Origin: an uncultured Carboxylicivirga sp.
GTDB taxonomy: Bacteria > Bacteroidota > Bacteroidia > Bacteroidales > Marinilabiliaceae
Direction of reading: 5' to 3'
Assembly: GCF_963674565.1 (NCBI RefSeq)
Contig: NZ_OY771430.1
Span: forward strand, 5,332,001 to 5,396,000
Length of the DNA stretch: 64,000 nucleotides
This document shows, one piece after another, positions 7,743 to 17,205 of the stretch (position 1 is the stretch's first letter; the number at the start of each line of letters is the position of its first letter). A program made the position numbers and the translations under genes. The notes under the pieces were generated by a model. It was given only the letters and a program-made list of their open reading frames with translations, searched no databases and was not told the DNA's origin.

Positions 7743-10601
7743 TTATTTAACAATTACTCGTTTAACAGTTACGCTATTACCAGTTGTAACTTTTACAAGG
7801 TATAAACCTTTAGTAGAAACAGAAACAGGAACTTTACCTGCTCCGCTAACAACCTGACTTGATACAGTTGCACCGGCAGCATTAATAACTTCAATAGTAC
7901 TACCTTCTCCTTCTTCAACATCGATGAAGAAATTACCATCTGATGGGTTAGGATACAAGCTTACTTTTGCAGCTTTATTATCGCCAATTGCAGTAGCACC
8001 TACCATAATTGATACTTCGTTACTGTATACAGTTACCTGTTGGCCATCATCATCAGTTACAGTAGCTTCGTAAACGATGTAATGATTTCCTGTGAATTCA
8101 TCACCCCAAGGAAGATAGGTACTGCTTAGTTCCTGTGGATTGAACTCTTCATAAGGACCACCTGAAACGGTTGAATATCTCCACTGAATACCTAATGCTC
8201 CATCAGGAAGTGTAACAGATAATTCGGTACCATCAGCGTCAATAGGAATGTATTGAGTATCAGCTGGAGATACAGCAATATCAACCACTTTAACAGGTAC
8301 ACTGTTGTTTGATCTTTCTTCAACACCATTTAAAGTAGCATAACATACTACATAGTAAGTTCCACCAGCAGGGAATGATACCTGAGCAGTTGCACCTGTA
8401 ACAGCTGGATCGAAGCTTTGGAATGGACCACTAGGACCTGGAGACCATTTCCATTCGTAGCTATCATAACCACCTGCATTAACTAATGATAATGTATTGG
8501 TTAATCTGTCTATTCCTACAATTTGAGTTTTTGTTTGCTCAATACCGAATGCAGAAAGGGCACGTACAGATACTATAGTAAGATCTTGTACTTCGTCATA
8601 AATCATTTGAGGTTCAAATCCTTCAGGAGTGATAAACTTAGGATAGAAAGAAATTGTTCCGTCTGTTTCAACAGTACCCGTTAACCAGGTTGCGATAGAA
8701 CCACGTACATCACCGGCAAAATGATATTCAGCATTGTCAGATAAACGTAATTCACCATAACCTTGAGCAGCTGCAATACGTCCTGGAGGTTGACTGAAAT
8801 ACATAATAGCATTGTCTCTAATGATGATGTTAGATCCATCAACAGGTGCACTTGAACCATCTAAAAGAACCTGACCACCACTAGCCCACATTAAAGCTTG
8901 TGCATTACCTTCTACAGTAAAGGTAGTAGTGTTGTTGTATAATCTGAAATAAGAGCTTGGGAATACAAATACACCATTAGATATAAGGAATGAACCTGGT
9001 CCAGACCATTCGTTAGTATTGCGATACCAAAGTGTATCAGTAGCCGACTGTCCATTGAAAGTTAGCAAACTACCGGTCTTAATATTAATGTTTTTAATAG
9101 TATCGTTGTTTCCTTTACTGATAACAACAGACATATCTTCAGGAATAGTGATACCATTATTAGCAACATATGCAGCAGGATCCCAGTTGAAGATATCTTC
9201 TGCACTTGTACCATTAATTCCACCAAAAGTGATATTTAATTGAGCTGCATTCCACTCTGTTACATTGTATTGGATTTCTTTACTTGTATAAGTTGTTCCA
9301 TCAATAGTTGATTCACAAACAACAAAGTAAGTACCTACTTCTGTAAATTCAGCAACAAACTCAGGACCTGTAACAGGAGTAGCAAATGAAACGTAAGGAC
9401 CACCACCAGTAGTTGAATATTTCCATTCTCTTGCTGTTGAAGTTCCTTCTTCAGTAACTGTTACCATGCCACCCATCTGACCCAGACGAAGATTCTGAGT
9501 AACTTCAGGGGCTACAGTTACTAAATTTGATGTAATAACAAATTCAACGCTGTTTGAATAATGAACAGCAGCGTCTCCATCAATACCTTTTAATGCCAGG
9601 TAATAAGTTCCAGGAGCAGAGAATACAGGATCGATAGTAGCACCTGTCTGAGCTGGAGAAAAACTTGTGTCGAATGTTCCGTCAACAGTACCGTAAACCC
9701 ACTCAACGCCACCTGTCATACTGGTAAAACCATCATTTTGAACAGCTGAAACTGTACTTCCAACTTCATCAACACTTAATAATTGACGATCAGTTGGTTC
9801 GATAACGAAAGCAGTTTTTAAACGTGTAGTTATATAAGTTTTTAGCTCTAAAGGATCGTATTTAACAACGATATCTTTATCAGCAGATGTACCCATACTT
9901 CCGGCAGCGATCAAATCATTAACATAAGCAGTTTTGTCACCGTTAAGTCTTATTTCAGCATCATCAGCAATATAAAGATGTTCACGACCAAGACCGGTTG
10001 GTACTCGAATCATATCACCTGAAAGTACTAAAGTTGATCCAACAACTTCCATTCTACCACCTTTTGTTCCATCTCTGTCTCCTAAAGCAAACAAGTTTCT
10101 GAAAGTAACAGTGTCACAATCGAAATGGAAGAAAGATGAGTTTGAATCCATGTAATAGTTTTTATTGGGCTGATAATGGAAATTACCACCTAAAACATAA
10201 ACATCACCACGAGGAAAGTCTCCACCACTTGTTATATTTGCTGTGATGCGGAATGTTGCATTTGTAGCCATGTTAATAGTGATAACTCCTGCAGGCACAT
10301 CAGTTGTTGTTCCGTCACCGTTATCAACAGTTGTAGCTCCTGCCTGAAGATCAAAATAGTGAACTTCCAAAGTTTCAGTTCCTGAGATGGTTGGTGCATA
10401 AGTATATGTACCACTATTACCAATCACAAGGTCGTTACCAGCCATAGTGGTTGCTGGTGTCCAGTTGTCTGGTACAGTTGCATCTGTACTGACTGCACCA
10501 TTCCATGTCATTGAAGTCTGGGCCATTAACCCGGATGTTGTTAATAACATGGCAGCCGTGAAGGTCCATGTTTTTAATTGTTTAAGATAGATCTTCTTCA
10601 T
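7743..10601 (-). CDS. Large secreted protein with T9SS sorting domain, function unknown
   Basis: 952 residues. A signal peptide ends at LMAQ (~28). Residues ~30-250 and ~455-640 are beta-rich (TMTWNG/NWTPA-like openings, repeated Gly/Asn turns), suggesting right-handed beta-helix or passenger-like folds. Between and after them lie PKD/Ig-like modules of about 90 residues sharing a GPYxxFxPxxTG...GTYYVVCxA pattern, at least four copies (near 285, 370, 705 and 800). The C-terminus is a T9SS type A sorting domain (SLYPNPSDGNFFID ... GLYLVKV). No glycosidase, lyase or esterase active-site motif is recognisable. It is the last gene of the SusCD operon, 59 bp after susD and just before a strong terminator, so I infer an extracellular glycan-binding or structural role tied to RG-I capture. 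A novel enzyme family is not excluded. Confidence 0.75.
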   Translation of the reverse strand: MKKIYLKQLKTWTFTAAMLLTTSGLMAQTSMTWNGAVSTDATVPDNWTPATTMAGNDLVIGNSGTYTYAPTISGTETLEVHYFDLQAGATTVDNGDGTTTDVPAGVITINMATNATFRITANITSGGDFPRGDVYVLGGNFHYQPNKNYYMDSNSSFFHFDCDTVTFRNLFALGDRDGTKGGRMEVVGSTLVLSGDMIRVPTGLGREHLYIADDAEIRLNGDKTAYVNDLIAAGSMGTSADKDIVVKYDPLELKTYITTRLKTAFVIEPTDRQLLSVDEVGSTVSAVQNDGFTSMTGGVEWVYGTVDGTFDTSFSPAQTGATIDPVFSAPGTYYLALKGIDGDAAVHYSNSVEFVITSNLVTVAPEVTQNLRLGQMGGMVTVTEEGTSTAREWKYSTTGGGPYVSFATPVTGPEFVAEFTEVGTYFVVCESTIDGTTYTSKEIQYNVTEWNAAQLNITFGGINGTSAEDIFNWDPAAYVANNGITIPEDMSVVISKGNNDTIKNINIKTGSLLTFNGQSATDTLWYRNTNEWSGPGSFLISNGVFVFPSSYFRLYNNTTTFTVEGNAQALMWASGGQVLLDGSSAPVDGSNIIIRDNAIMYFSQPPGRIAAAQGYGELRLSDNAEYHFAGDVRGSIATWLTGTVETDGTISFYPKFITPEGFEPQMIYDEVQDLTIVSVRALSAFGIEQTKTQIVGIDRLTNTLSLVNAGGYDSYEWKWSPGPSGPFQSFDPAVTGATAQVSFPAGGTYYVVCYATLNGVEERSNNSVPVKVVDIAVSPADTQYIPIDADGTELSVTLPDGALGIQWRYSTVSGGPYEEFNPQELSSTYLPWGDEFTGNHYIVYEATVTDDDGQQVTVYSNEVSIMVGATAIGDNKAAKVSLYPNPSDGNFFIDVEEGEGSTIEVINAAGATVSSQVVSGAGKVPVSVSTKGLYLVKVTTGNSVTVKRVIVK

Positions 10602-10660
10602 AATAAATGAAATTAGTTGAATAATAATATGTATTAAGTCAATATAGCCTTTGCTATAAA

Positions 10661-12406
10661 TTATTCTTCGTTATCAGTGAGTGGTAACCACCAGTTTTCA
10701 CGGTTGGCTAACAAAGCACGCAATTGATTTGCTGTTCCTGCATCACCCGCCTTTTCAAATTTTTGAGCAACTTTTTCAGCCAGAAGGGTATTGTCTCCAC
10801 GACGGATTGACATACGAACCAAATCGCCCCAACGTGAACCTTCAAAAGCCAGTTCCAAAGCATTTTCTTCCAATATCTTATCTTCTATGTAAAGAAGTGA
10901 GTCCTGATCAGTAGGTACGGTATAGCTTTGAAGACTAACTCTGTCGCGAACTCCAACATTCCTGTACCATAAACCTCTGTGTACTGGTGGTACCTGAAGG
11001 TTATTAGTACTTCGTGCATCAAAGTCATATGGATATGGAAGTTGTGTTTGTTCCCAGTTAAAGGTTCCTACCACATCATTTTTGTTTCCAGGGTAAGCAT
11101 AAGCAGAAGCAATACCTCTGTTCATTAATGCGTAGGCAACTTTATGTTTTCCATCGCGGTTGGCTGCTTCACTATAACGCAAGTGTAATGATGTAGCACG
11201 CCATAAGTACCATTTACCAGCCTTTTCAAGTGGATTATTTTCATCAAGATCTGATATGTATTTGGTAATAACTGGATCGTTTCCAACTAATTTGTAAGAA
11301 CCTGTATTGCCATTGAAATCTTCTATATTACCTCTGAAGTCTCCGACAAATCCATTGCCTTGCAACTGACTGTCCCAGTTGCTAATGGCTGCAGCAGAAG
11401 GTTTAAGGTAATAATTACCCTGTTCTTTAGAGAAAAGCTCATAGAACGGAGATGGTTCATATGCATAATGATAATACATCACCCAAATCCACTCACCATA
11501 ATAATCGCTGGTACCATATGTTGAGAACAGGGTTGCCCAATTATTTACCGCACTTTCAATATCATTTTCGTAATAACGAACATAGCGGCTGTGGTAGTCT
11601 GAGAAAGTAAAAAAGTCTGTTGGTATTTTGTACTTATCAAAGTCTCCGGCTGAACGTTCCATTATATTTTTAAAGTAGCTGGCTGCAGCCAGATAATTAC
11701 CATTCCAAAGGTTTAGTTCACCTAAAAGATATTCCTTATCAATGAAAGAAATCTGTGTGCTAAATCCATCAAAACTTGTGTTGATATCTGTGTCGGTGTA
11801 TAAATCGGTGTATGGCAGACCTTCCATAAATGAAAGAAGTGTTGCTAACATTTCTTCAATTTCCAGCACCGGTGCTTCAGATGTGTTGATTTTTGATAAG
11901 TCATCAATGCTTTCAATAGGTTTTGTAATATAAGGTGCTTTACCATAATGAATAATCAACTGGAAATACACATAGGTTCTTAAAGCTCCCATATCGCTGT
12001 AACGCTGATTATACTGCTCACGGGTAATTTTAGAACTTTCGTACATCTCTGTAAGATTCTGCATTACATCGTTACAGTTATTGATAACCTTATAGAAAGG
12101 TCGTGGATCTGTCCAAGGATTATCTGAAGTTGTAGAGTGTTTACTAACTTCCTCCAGATAATGATCAGCATTGTAAGTAATATCCATCAGATCGGCTCTT
12201 AATTCATTCAGTACCACCAATTGAGGCGCCAGATCCTGAAACAGGGCATAAGCTCCCAAAACGGCACTGTTAGCATCATTAATTGTTTTATAATGATTAC
12301 TGTCTTTAAGAACATCCAGATTTTCTACTTCCAGAATATCGTCGCATGCAGTTGTAAAAGCGATTAATACAAGAAAGAGAGTATATATTAAATGATTTTT
12401 TTTCAT
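10661..12406 (-). CDS. SusD/RagB-family outer-membrane lipoprotein
   Basis: 581 residues from the ATG at 12406, giving a lipoprotein signal MKKNHLIYTLFLVLIAFTTAC with cysteine 21 followed by the acidic DD typical of surface-exported Bacteroidota lipoproteins. ATG codons at 12412 and 12415 are alternatives. The sequence has the RagB/SusD layout: N-terminal TPR-like helices (NDANSAVLGAYALFQDL), a central glycan-binding region, and a C-terminal segment with ALELAFEGSRWGDLVR, a family hallmark. Known: SusD caps the SusC transporter and binds oligosaccharide. It starts 23 bp after the stop of its SusC partner. Ligand specificity cannot be read from the sequence, but the setting points to RG-I oligosaccharides. 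Confidence 0.93.
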   Translation of the reverse strand: MKKNHLIYTLFLVLIAFTTACDDILEVENLDVLKDSNHYKTINDANSAVLGAYALFQDLAPQLVVLNELRADLMDITYNADHYLEEVSKHSTTSDNPWTDPRPFYKVINNCNDVMQNLTEMYESSKITREQYNQRYSDMGALRTYVYFQLIIHYGKAPYITKPIESIDDLSKINTSEAPVLEIEEMLATLLSFMEGLPYTDLYTDTDINTSFDGFSTQISFIDKEYLLGELNLWNGNYLAAASYFKNIMERSAGDFDKYKIPTDFFTFSDYHSRYVRYYENDIESAVNNWATLFSTYGTSDYYGEWIWVMYYHYAYEPSPFYELFSKEQGNYYLKPSAAAISNWDSQLQGNGFVGDFRGNIEDFNGNTGSYKLVGNDPVITKYISDLDENNPLEKAGKWYLWRATSLHLRYSEAANRDGKHKVAYALMNRGIASAYAYPGNKNDVVGTFNWEQTQLPYPYDFDARSTNNLQVPPVHRGLWYRNVGVRDRVSLQSYTVPTDQDSLLYIEDKILEENALELAFEGSRWGDLVRMSIRRGDNTLLAEKVAQKFEKAGDAGTANQLRALLANRENWWLPLTDNEE

Positions 12407-12429
12407 GATCATCATTGTTTGCACGTTGA

Positions 12430-15400
12430 TTATAGTTTCAGTTTAATACCCAGTAGAATAGCTTTGCTTTGTGGTGGCAGACCCATATCAATTCCTCTGG
12501 TAAGTGTTGAATTACTTAGGCTAAAATCAGGGTCTAATCCTTTGTATTTAGTGAATGTAAGAAGGTTGTTACCTGTTACATATACTTCAGGCAATTCCAT
12601 AAAACTGGTTCGAATAGGCAATTTGTAGCTTATTGTAATATTGCGCAGTCTGATGTAAGAACCATCTTCGATCCAACGATCAGAAAAACGACTGTTCATC
12701 ATAGGATCACCATAAGTAGCCTTAGGAATATCAGTAACCTGACCTTCAGTGCGCCATCTGTTTCGGATTGCATTGGTCTGATTGTTATAAGATCCCATTG
12801 ATTCCAACTGATAACGCATAGCATTAAAAACATCATTACCATATGAAAAGCCAACGTTGGCAATTAATGTGACACCTTTGTAATTAACTCGTGTATTAAC
12901 CTCACCAAAGAAGTCAGGAGTAGGGTCTCCAATAACAACTCTGTCATTTTCGTCAATTATACTGGTATATGATTCACCTTCAATATTGTCTTTGTGATGA
13001 TCAACAAAGATTACATCACCTGCTTCAAAAGGAACGATGTCGGTATTTGGCAGGTAGTTACCCAATTTAGAGTTTGCAGCTGCTTCTGATGTTGCATAAA
13101 CTCCATTGGTTTCATAGCCGTAGAAAACGCCAATTGGCTGACCTACTTGTGTTAAAACAGTGGCTCCGTATAATTCAGTTTCTAAACTGTTGTTGTGTAA
13201 TGCGGTTACTTCTGTTATGTAACTGCCGATATTAAGCCCCAGGTCCCATTTTACTTTACCTGAGATTACTCTTCCCTGAATACCTAAATCAATACCTTGT
13301 GTGGTAAAACTACCGTTATTGAAAAAGTAGTTTTCTTCGCCGGAATAGATGGAAGCTACTTTGTTCTCAATTAAGTCTTCGGTTTTGTTTTGATATACAT
13401 CAGCAGTTATTACCAAACGGCTATGAAGTAATTCCATATCTAAACCAACGTTTGCCTTGGTATTGGTTTCCCACTGTATACCTGTATTAGGAATATTACC
13501 CCTGATGATACCTTGTTGTCCAAGGAAATTTTTGGCTTCGTAATATTTATACCTGTGATATAAACCGAAATTGTCGTTACCGGTTAAACCATAACTGGCT
13601 CTTACCTTTAACAAATCGATGAATGAAACATCCGACAAAAAGTTCTCAGAGCTCAATAGCCATGCTCCTGCAACAGATGGAAAAACACCGTAAATATGTT
13701 CACCCAGTTTCAGACCATCAGCCTCAGTACCAAAATGAGATGCACCATCAACTGAAACATTGGCAGAAACAAAGTATTTCTTTCTGAATCCGTAATTGGC
13801 AGATGCATAATAAGTAATCGAAGTCCAGTCGCTCAGGAAACCACCTGATGTGTTGTATAATGGGTCGCCCTGGCCAACTGATGTAATCTGATCACTAGGT
13901 GTATTGGCTCCGGTTGCCCAGTCTTCTTCAGCACGGTTGATATTGAGTCTTGCCCCAATAATTCCGTTGATGAAGTGAGTATTATTGATAGTTGTGTTAT
14001 AGTTTAGTCTGAAATCGTTGTTAATAGTGAATTGTTTCAGAGTTCTGAATCCATTCTTATTATAAATAACACCTATGTCGGTAGTATCAGGAGATATACC
14101 TAATGAAGGAATAAAATAGGTTTCCCTGTCTTTATCAAATAAGATACCAACCAAATTACTGATAGTCAGTTTATCATTGATTTTAGCATTCAGATTAAAT
14201 GATCCGGTAAAACGATAGTAACGTGCTACCTGATCCAAACCATTGGCATCATAAAGCATTGAACTTGGGTTGGATACACCAAATACATCAAAATCTTCAT
14301 AAACAGGTGTTTCAATGCCATCCGCAGTTCTAACGAAGCTGGTAAGGAAGGGTGCTTTAATCAATGCCTGATAGTATGGATTATCCAATCCAAAACTAGA
14401 GGTACCGCTTCGGTGATTTTGGTCACCTCTCATGAAGCTAACATTTGAGTTTAGACTGAAAACCTTGCTTATATTGATGTCGGAATTAAATCTCATATTG
14501 AATTTAGAGAAATCAGTTCCGGTTACAATGCCTTCGTTTTTCAAATAGTTGATGGATAAAGCGTACAACGCAACATCGTCACCACCTTTAATCTTGAAAC
14601 CTACATTGGTATTGTAGCTGTTGGCAAATACTTCTTTTTGCCAGTCAGTATCGTTATGATAACGGTAATAGTCTTCTGTACCTTTGGTGCTATTCATATA
14701 AGGTAACTTACTGATAGAGTCTCCGCTAATGCCCTGACTTTGCATCATATCATATAAGAATAATGAATAATCATCGGCATTCATCATCGGGAATCCGGCA
14801 GGTTCCATATTAATACCACCTGACATGTTCAATTCTATTTTGTTTGATTGTTCAGTTGCGTGACTGGTAGTAATGAAGATTACACCGTTAGCAGCCTTTG
14901 AACCAAAAATAGAAGCAGCATCTTTTAATATTGTAACATTTTCAATATCGGTAATATCAATAGCAGTAAAAGGGTTTTTTCTTTGTCCGTTAATGGTTGT
15001 TGTACCATATTCCGAGTCATCATAGATCATACCATCAACCACCATCAAAGCGCGATTATCTCCATATAAAGAGGAGTAACCTCTTAAGAAAATATCCGAA
15101 CCTACTCCAGGAATCCCTGAGCGGCTTAATACTTCAAGACCAGGAACCCGGCCTCTGAAAACTGATTCTCCAGATGGAGAGCCTGTTTTACCTCCATTGT
15201 CGTAACCTGAATTAACAATTACACTGTTTACTGCGTGAGGTGTGTAAGCTAATTTAGGATTGGTATAAAATAAGTTTGCTTCTCTCTGAAAAGTTGGATA
15301 ACCAACTGGAGTCATATAGACATCAACCTTTGAGCGACCGGCAAGAATCACTTCGCGATCTTCGTATCCGAAAACGGTTACCTTAATAATGTCCTGATAT

Positions 15401-15615
15401 GAACGCACTGCTATGCGGTAATTACCAATTGAATCAGTAAAAGTTGAAGCTATAGAGTCATTATCAATGGCTACATATTCTAAGGGTCTACGTGTTTCTG
15501 CATCATATACTGTACCAGTAACTTCAATCGGCTCAACCAGCTGATCCTGGGCTAAGGCAACAGTACCTCCAAGAATGACAAAAACGAGTATAATTAGCTG
15601 TTTTATGTTAGTCAT
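12430..15615 (-). CDS. SusC/RagA-family TonB-dependent outer-membrane transporter (second pair)
   Basis: 1061 residues. A signal peptide ends at VALAQ (~23). Then come a carboxypeptidase-regulatory-like domain (TGTVYDAETRRPLEYVAI, ~33-110), a plug domain (GLEVLSRSGIPG...IFLRGYSSL...ILKDAASIFGSKAANGVIFI) and a 22-strand-type barrel ending in an aromatic-poor LGIKLKL terminus. Known: SusC imports oligosaccharides across the outer membrane using TonB energy, with SusD as lid. The plug is divergent: the usual LxEVVVVGYGTQ linker is replaced by VGYPTFQREANLFYT. It lies 18 bp after a FAS1 lipoprotein gene, and its SusD follows at once. It is not a close copy of the SusC at 20615-23890, so the two pairs probably take different oligosaccharides. 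Confidence 0.94.
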   Translation of the reverse strand: MTNIKQLIILVFVILGGTVALAQDQLVEPIEVTGTVYDAETRRPLEYVAIDNDSIASTFTDSIGNYRIAVRSYQDIIKVTVFGYEDREVILAGRSKVDVYMTPVGYPTFQREANLFYTNPKLAYTPHAVNSVIVNSGYDNGGKTGSPSGESVFRGRVPGLEVLSRSGIPGVGSDIFLRGYSSLYGDNRALMVVDGMIYDDSEYGTTTINGQRKNPFTAIDITDIENVTILKDAASIFGSKAANGVIFITTSHATEQSNKIELNMSGGINMEPAGFPMMNADDYSLFLYDMMQSQGISGDSISKLPYMNSTKGTEDYYRYHNDTDWQKEVFANSYNTNVGFKIKGGDDVALYALSINYLKNEGIVTGTDFSKFNMRFNSDINISKVFSLNSNVSFMRGDQNHRSGTSSFGLDNPYYQALIKAPFLTSFVRTADGIETPVYEDFDVFGVSNPSSMLYDANGLDQVARYYRFTGSFNLNAKINDKLTISNLVGILFDKDRETYFIPSLGISPDTTDIGVIYNKNGFRTLKQFTINNDFRLNYNTTINNTHFINGIIGARLNINRAEEDWATGANTPSDQITSVGQGDPLYNTSGGFLSDWTSITYYASANYGFRKKYFVSANVSVDGASHFGTEADGLKLGEHIYGVFPSVAGAWLLSSENFLSDVSFIDLLKVRASYGLTGNDNFGLYHRYKYYEAKNFLGQQGIIRGNIPNTGIQWETNTKANVGLDMELLHSRLVITADVYQNKTEDLIENKVASIYSGEENYFFNNGSFTTQGIDLGIQGRVISGKVKWDLGLNIGSYITEVTALHNNSLETELYGATVLTQVGQPIGVFYGYETNGVYATSEAAANSKLGNYLPNTDIVPFEAGDVIFVDHHKDNIEGESYTSIIDENDRVVIGDPTPDFFGEVNTRVNYKGVTLIANVGFSYGNDVFNAMRYQLESMGSYNNQTNAIRNRWRTEGQVTDIPKATYGDPMMNSRFSDRWIEDGSYIRLRNITISYKLPIRTSFMELPEVYVTGNNLLTFTKYKGLDPDFSLSNSTLTRGIDMGLPPQSKAILLGIKLKL

Positions 15616-15633
15616 AATGTGTAATTTTTCAAA

Positions 15634-17157
15634 TTATTCGAAGTCAGGAACTAGTTTGATGTAATCTGCAGTAACAGCTGCGCCATTATCCACACTTTGT
15701 AACCATAAATAGATATCTTTCATTGAGAAAAATCTGTAGGTTCCAACCTCTTCTTCCACCGCTTCCTCATAAGATGCAGCAGTTATACTAATTGTATCTG
15801 AAACGGCAATTATTGGGTTAAAATCATATATATCATTGTTTTCTGATATTAGAGTTGTAACACCTAGTTTTTGTCGAAGCGTGTAATCAGTTGCTTTTGG
15901 GTATCTGTATGAACCCCTGAAATCGTTTACTGCCTTTAGATAAAACTTGTATCTCATGGATGCTACTTCATCAGCATGTAAGATTAAACCTGATCCTTTA
16001 GCAGTCGTTGTCCAGTTATCCAATACATAATCGAAGCCTCCTGAAGCATCAGGTCTTACTCGTTTATATCCTGCAGGATATCCGTCAATTGCATCACCAA
16101 AAATGGTATAGTTATCAGTGAAACGTTCCAGAGTTTCTCCTTCTATAATAATAGGTTGTATTTTGTTTGCAAGAGGTACAGCACATGATGTGATATGATG
16201 AACCCAACCATTGCTGGCCTGAAATGAATCATAAACCAATGATTTATCAACAGGTACATCTACCATGTCTACTGAAGTTGCAATTGCAGGTATTTCTGTC
16301 GCTCCATAGCTGCTTGTGAATACATAATCTTTTGTAATCTTATATAAACATTTAGCCTTATTCAAAGCAAGTGCTTCATCGGTGGTAGCAGGAGAAACTT
16401 TAAAATAGGATGTGTAAGTATCAAATTCTGTATCAAAAGCTTCGTCATCAATAATGATTAGAGTGTAGGTAGAATCTTCCGATCTTAAATCAGCAACATT
16501 ATCCAGAAAACTGTTTTTCCAAACCATTCCCGATAGCGTGTCATAGATTGGCAGTCCATCCCCGGTATAACCGGTTATGGTAGCAGAATCGGGATCAAAA
16601 ACATCGCCTGATAATGAATTCAGATATTCGATATGTTTGTTTGTTCCTGCATAGCTTTCAAGGTATTGCCAGATAGTGATGCGAGGCTCAATGGTTGATC
16701 CGATAAACTGTACCACACCATTAGTTGCTGCCTGATCTTTTTTAGTGATTGCTATCTGATCGATTGTAGCAGCCTCTCCATCAAGTTCAATAAACTTTCC
16801 GCTTAGCATTAAAATTCTTTTGGTTTCAGCCAAAGTTGATGTTAGAGTGGCACCTTTACTAATGTGGTTGGCAACCAGCTTGTATAATTCTTTTGCATCA
16901 TCGGGCAGATTAGTGAAAACATCATTTGATGGTGCCCAGACTGTATACATATATGGTTCTGATAATGTCTTGTTAAGCCCCGTTGTTTTGAGAGCAGAAA
17001 CAAAATTGCTGTAACTTGAATTGCCTTCCAGTATTTCGATTAAAGATTGTGAGGCCGTGCTGTCAGCCAGGTCGGCGTGATTCTCCCAGGCGTCTTGGCA
17101 TCCGTTAAAAAGAAGAAGCACAACAACAGTAGCTATTTGTAATATATAATTTCTCAT
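15634..17157 (-). CDS. FAS1 (fasciclin)-domain lipoprotein, putative surface glycan-binding protein
   Basis: 507 residues with a lipoprotein signal MRNYILQIATVVVLLLFNGC (Cys20, then QDAWE). Residues ~38-170 form a FAS1 domain: SLIEILEGNSSYSNFVSAL, YTVWAPSNDVF, then a FIELDG...NGVVQFI ending in place of the usual NGVIHVID. A second, weaker FAS1-like module follows (~170-340, YTLIIIDDEAF ... WVHHIT), and the C-terminal ~150 residues form a beta-rich domain. Known: FAS1 domains mediate adhesion or binding. Inferred: its position between two SusCD pairs is where a surface glycan-binding protein is usually encoded. It follows another FAS1 gene by 48 bp and precedes susC by 18 bp. Role in RG-I binding is a hypothesis. 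Confidence 0.8.
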   Translation of the reverse strand: MRNYILQIATVVVLLLFNGCQDAWENHADLADSTASQSLIEILEGNSSYSNFVSALKTTGLNKTLSEPYMYTVWAPSNDVFTNLPDDAKELYKLVANHISKGATLTSTLAETKRILMLSGKFIELDGEAATIDQIAITKKDQAATNGVVQFIGSTIEPRITIWQYLESYAGTNKHIEYLNSLSGDVFDPDSATITGYTGDGLPIYDTLSGMVWKNSFLDNVADLRSEDSTYTLIIIDDEAFDTEFDTYTSYFKVSPATTDEALALNKAKCLYKITKDYVFTSSYGATEIPAIATSVDMVDVPVDKSLVYDSFQASNGWVHHITSCAVPLANKIQPIIIEGETLERFTDNYTIFGDAIDGYPAGYKRVRPDASGGFDYVLDNWTTTAKGSGLILHADEVASMRYKFYLKAVNDFRGSYRYPKATDYTLRQKLGVTTLISENNDIYDFNPIIAVSDTISITAASYEEAVEEEVGTYRFFSMKDIYLWLQSVDNGAAVTADYIKLVPDFE

Positions 17158-17205
17158 GCCTAATTTTTTTCTATAGATCTTTTGTCAATAATTCTTACTA
17201 ACATA

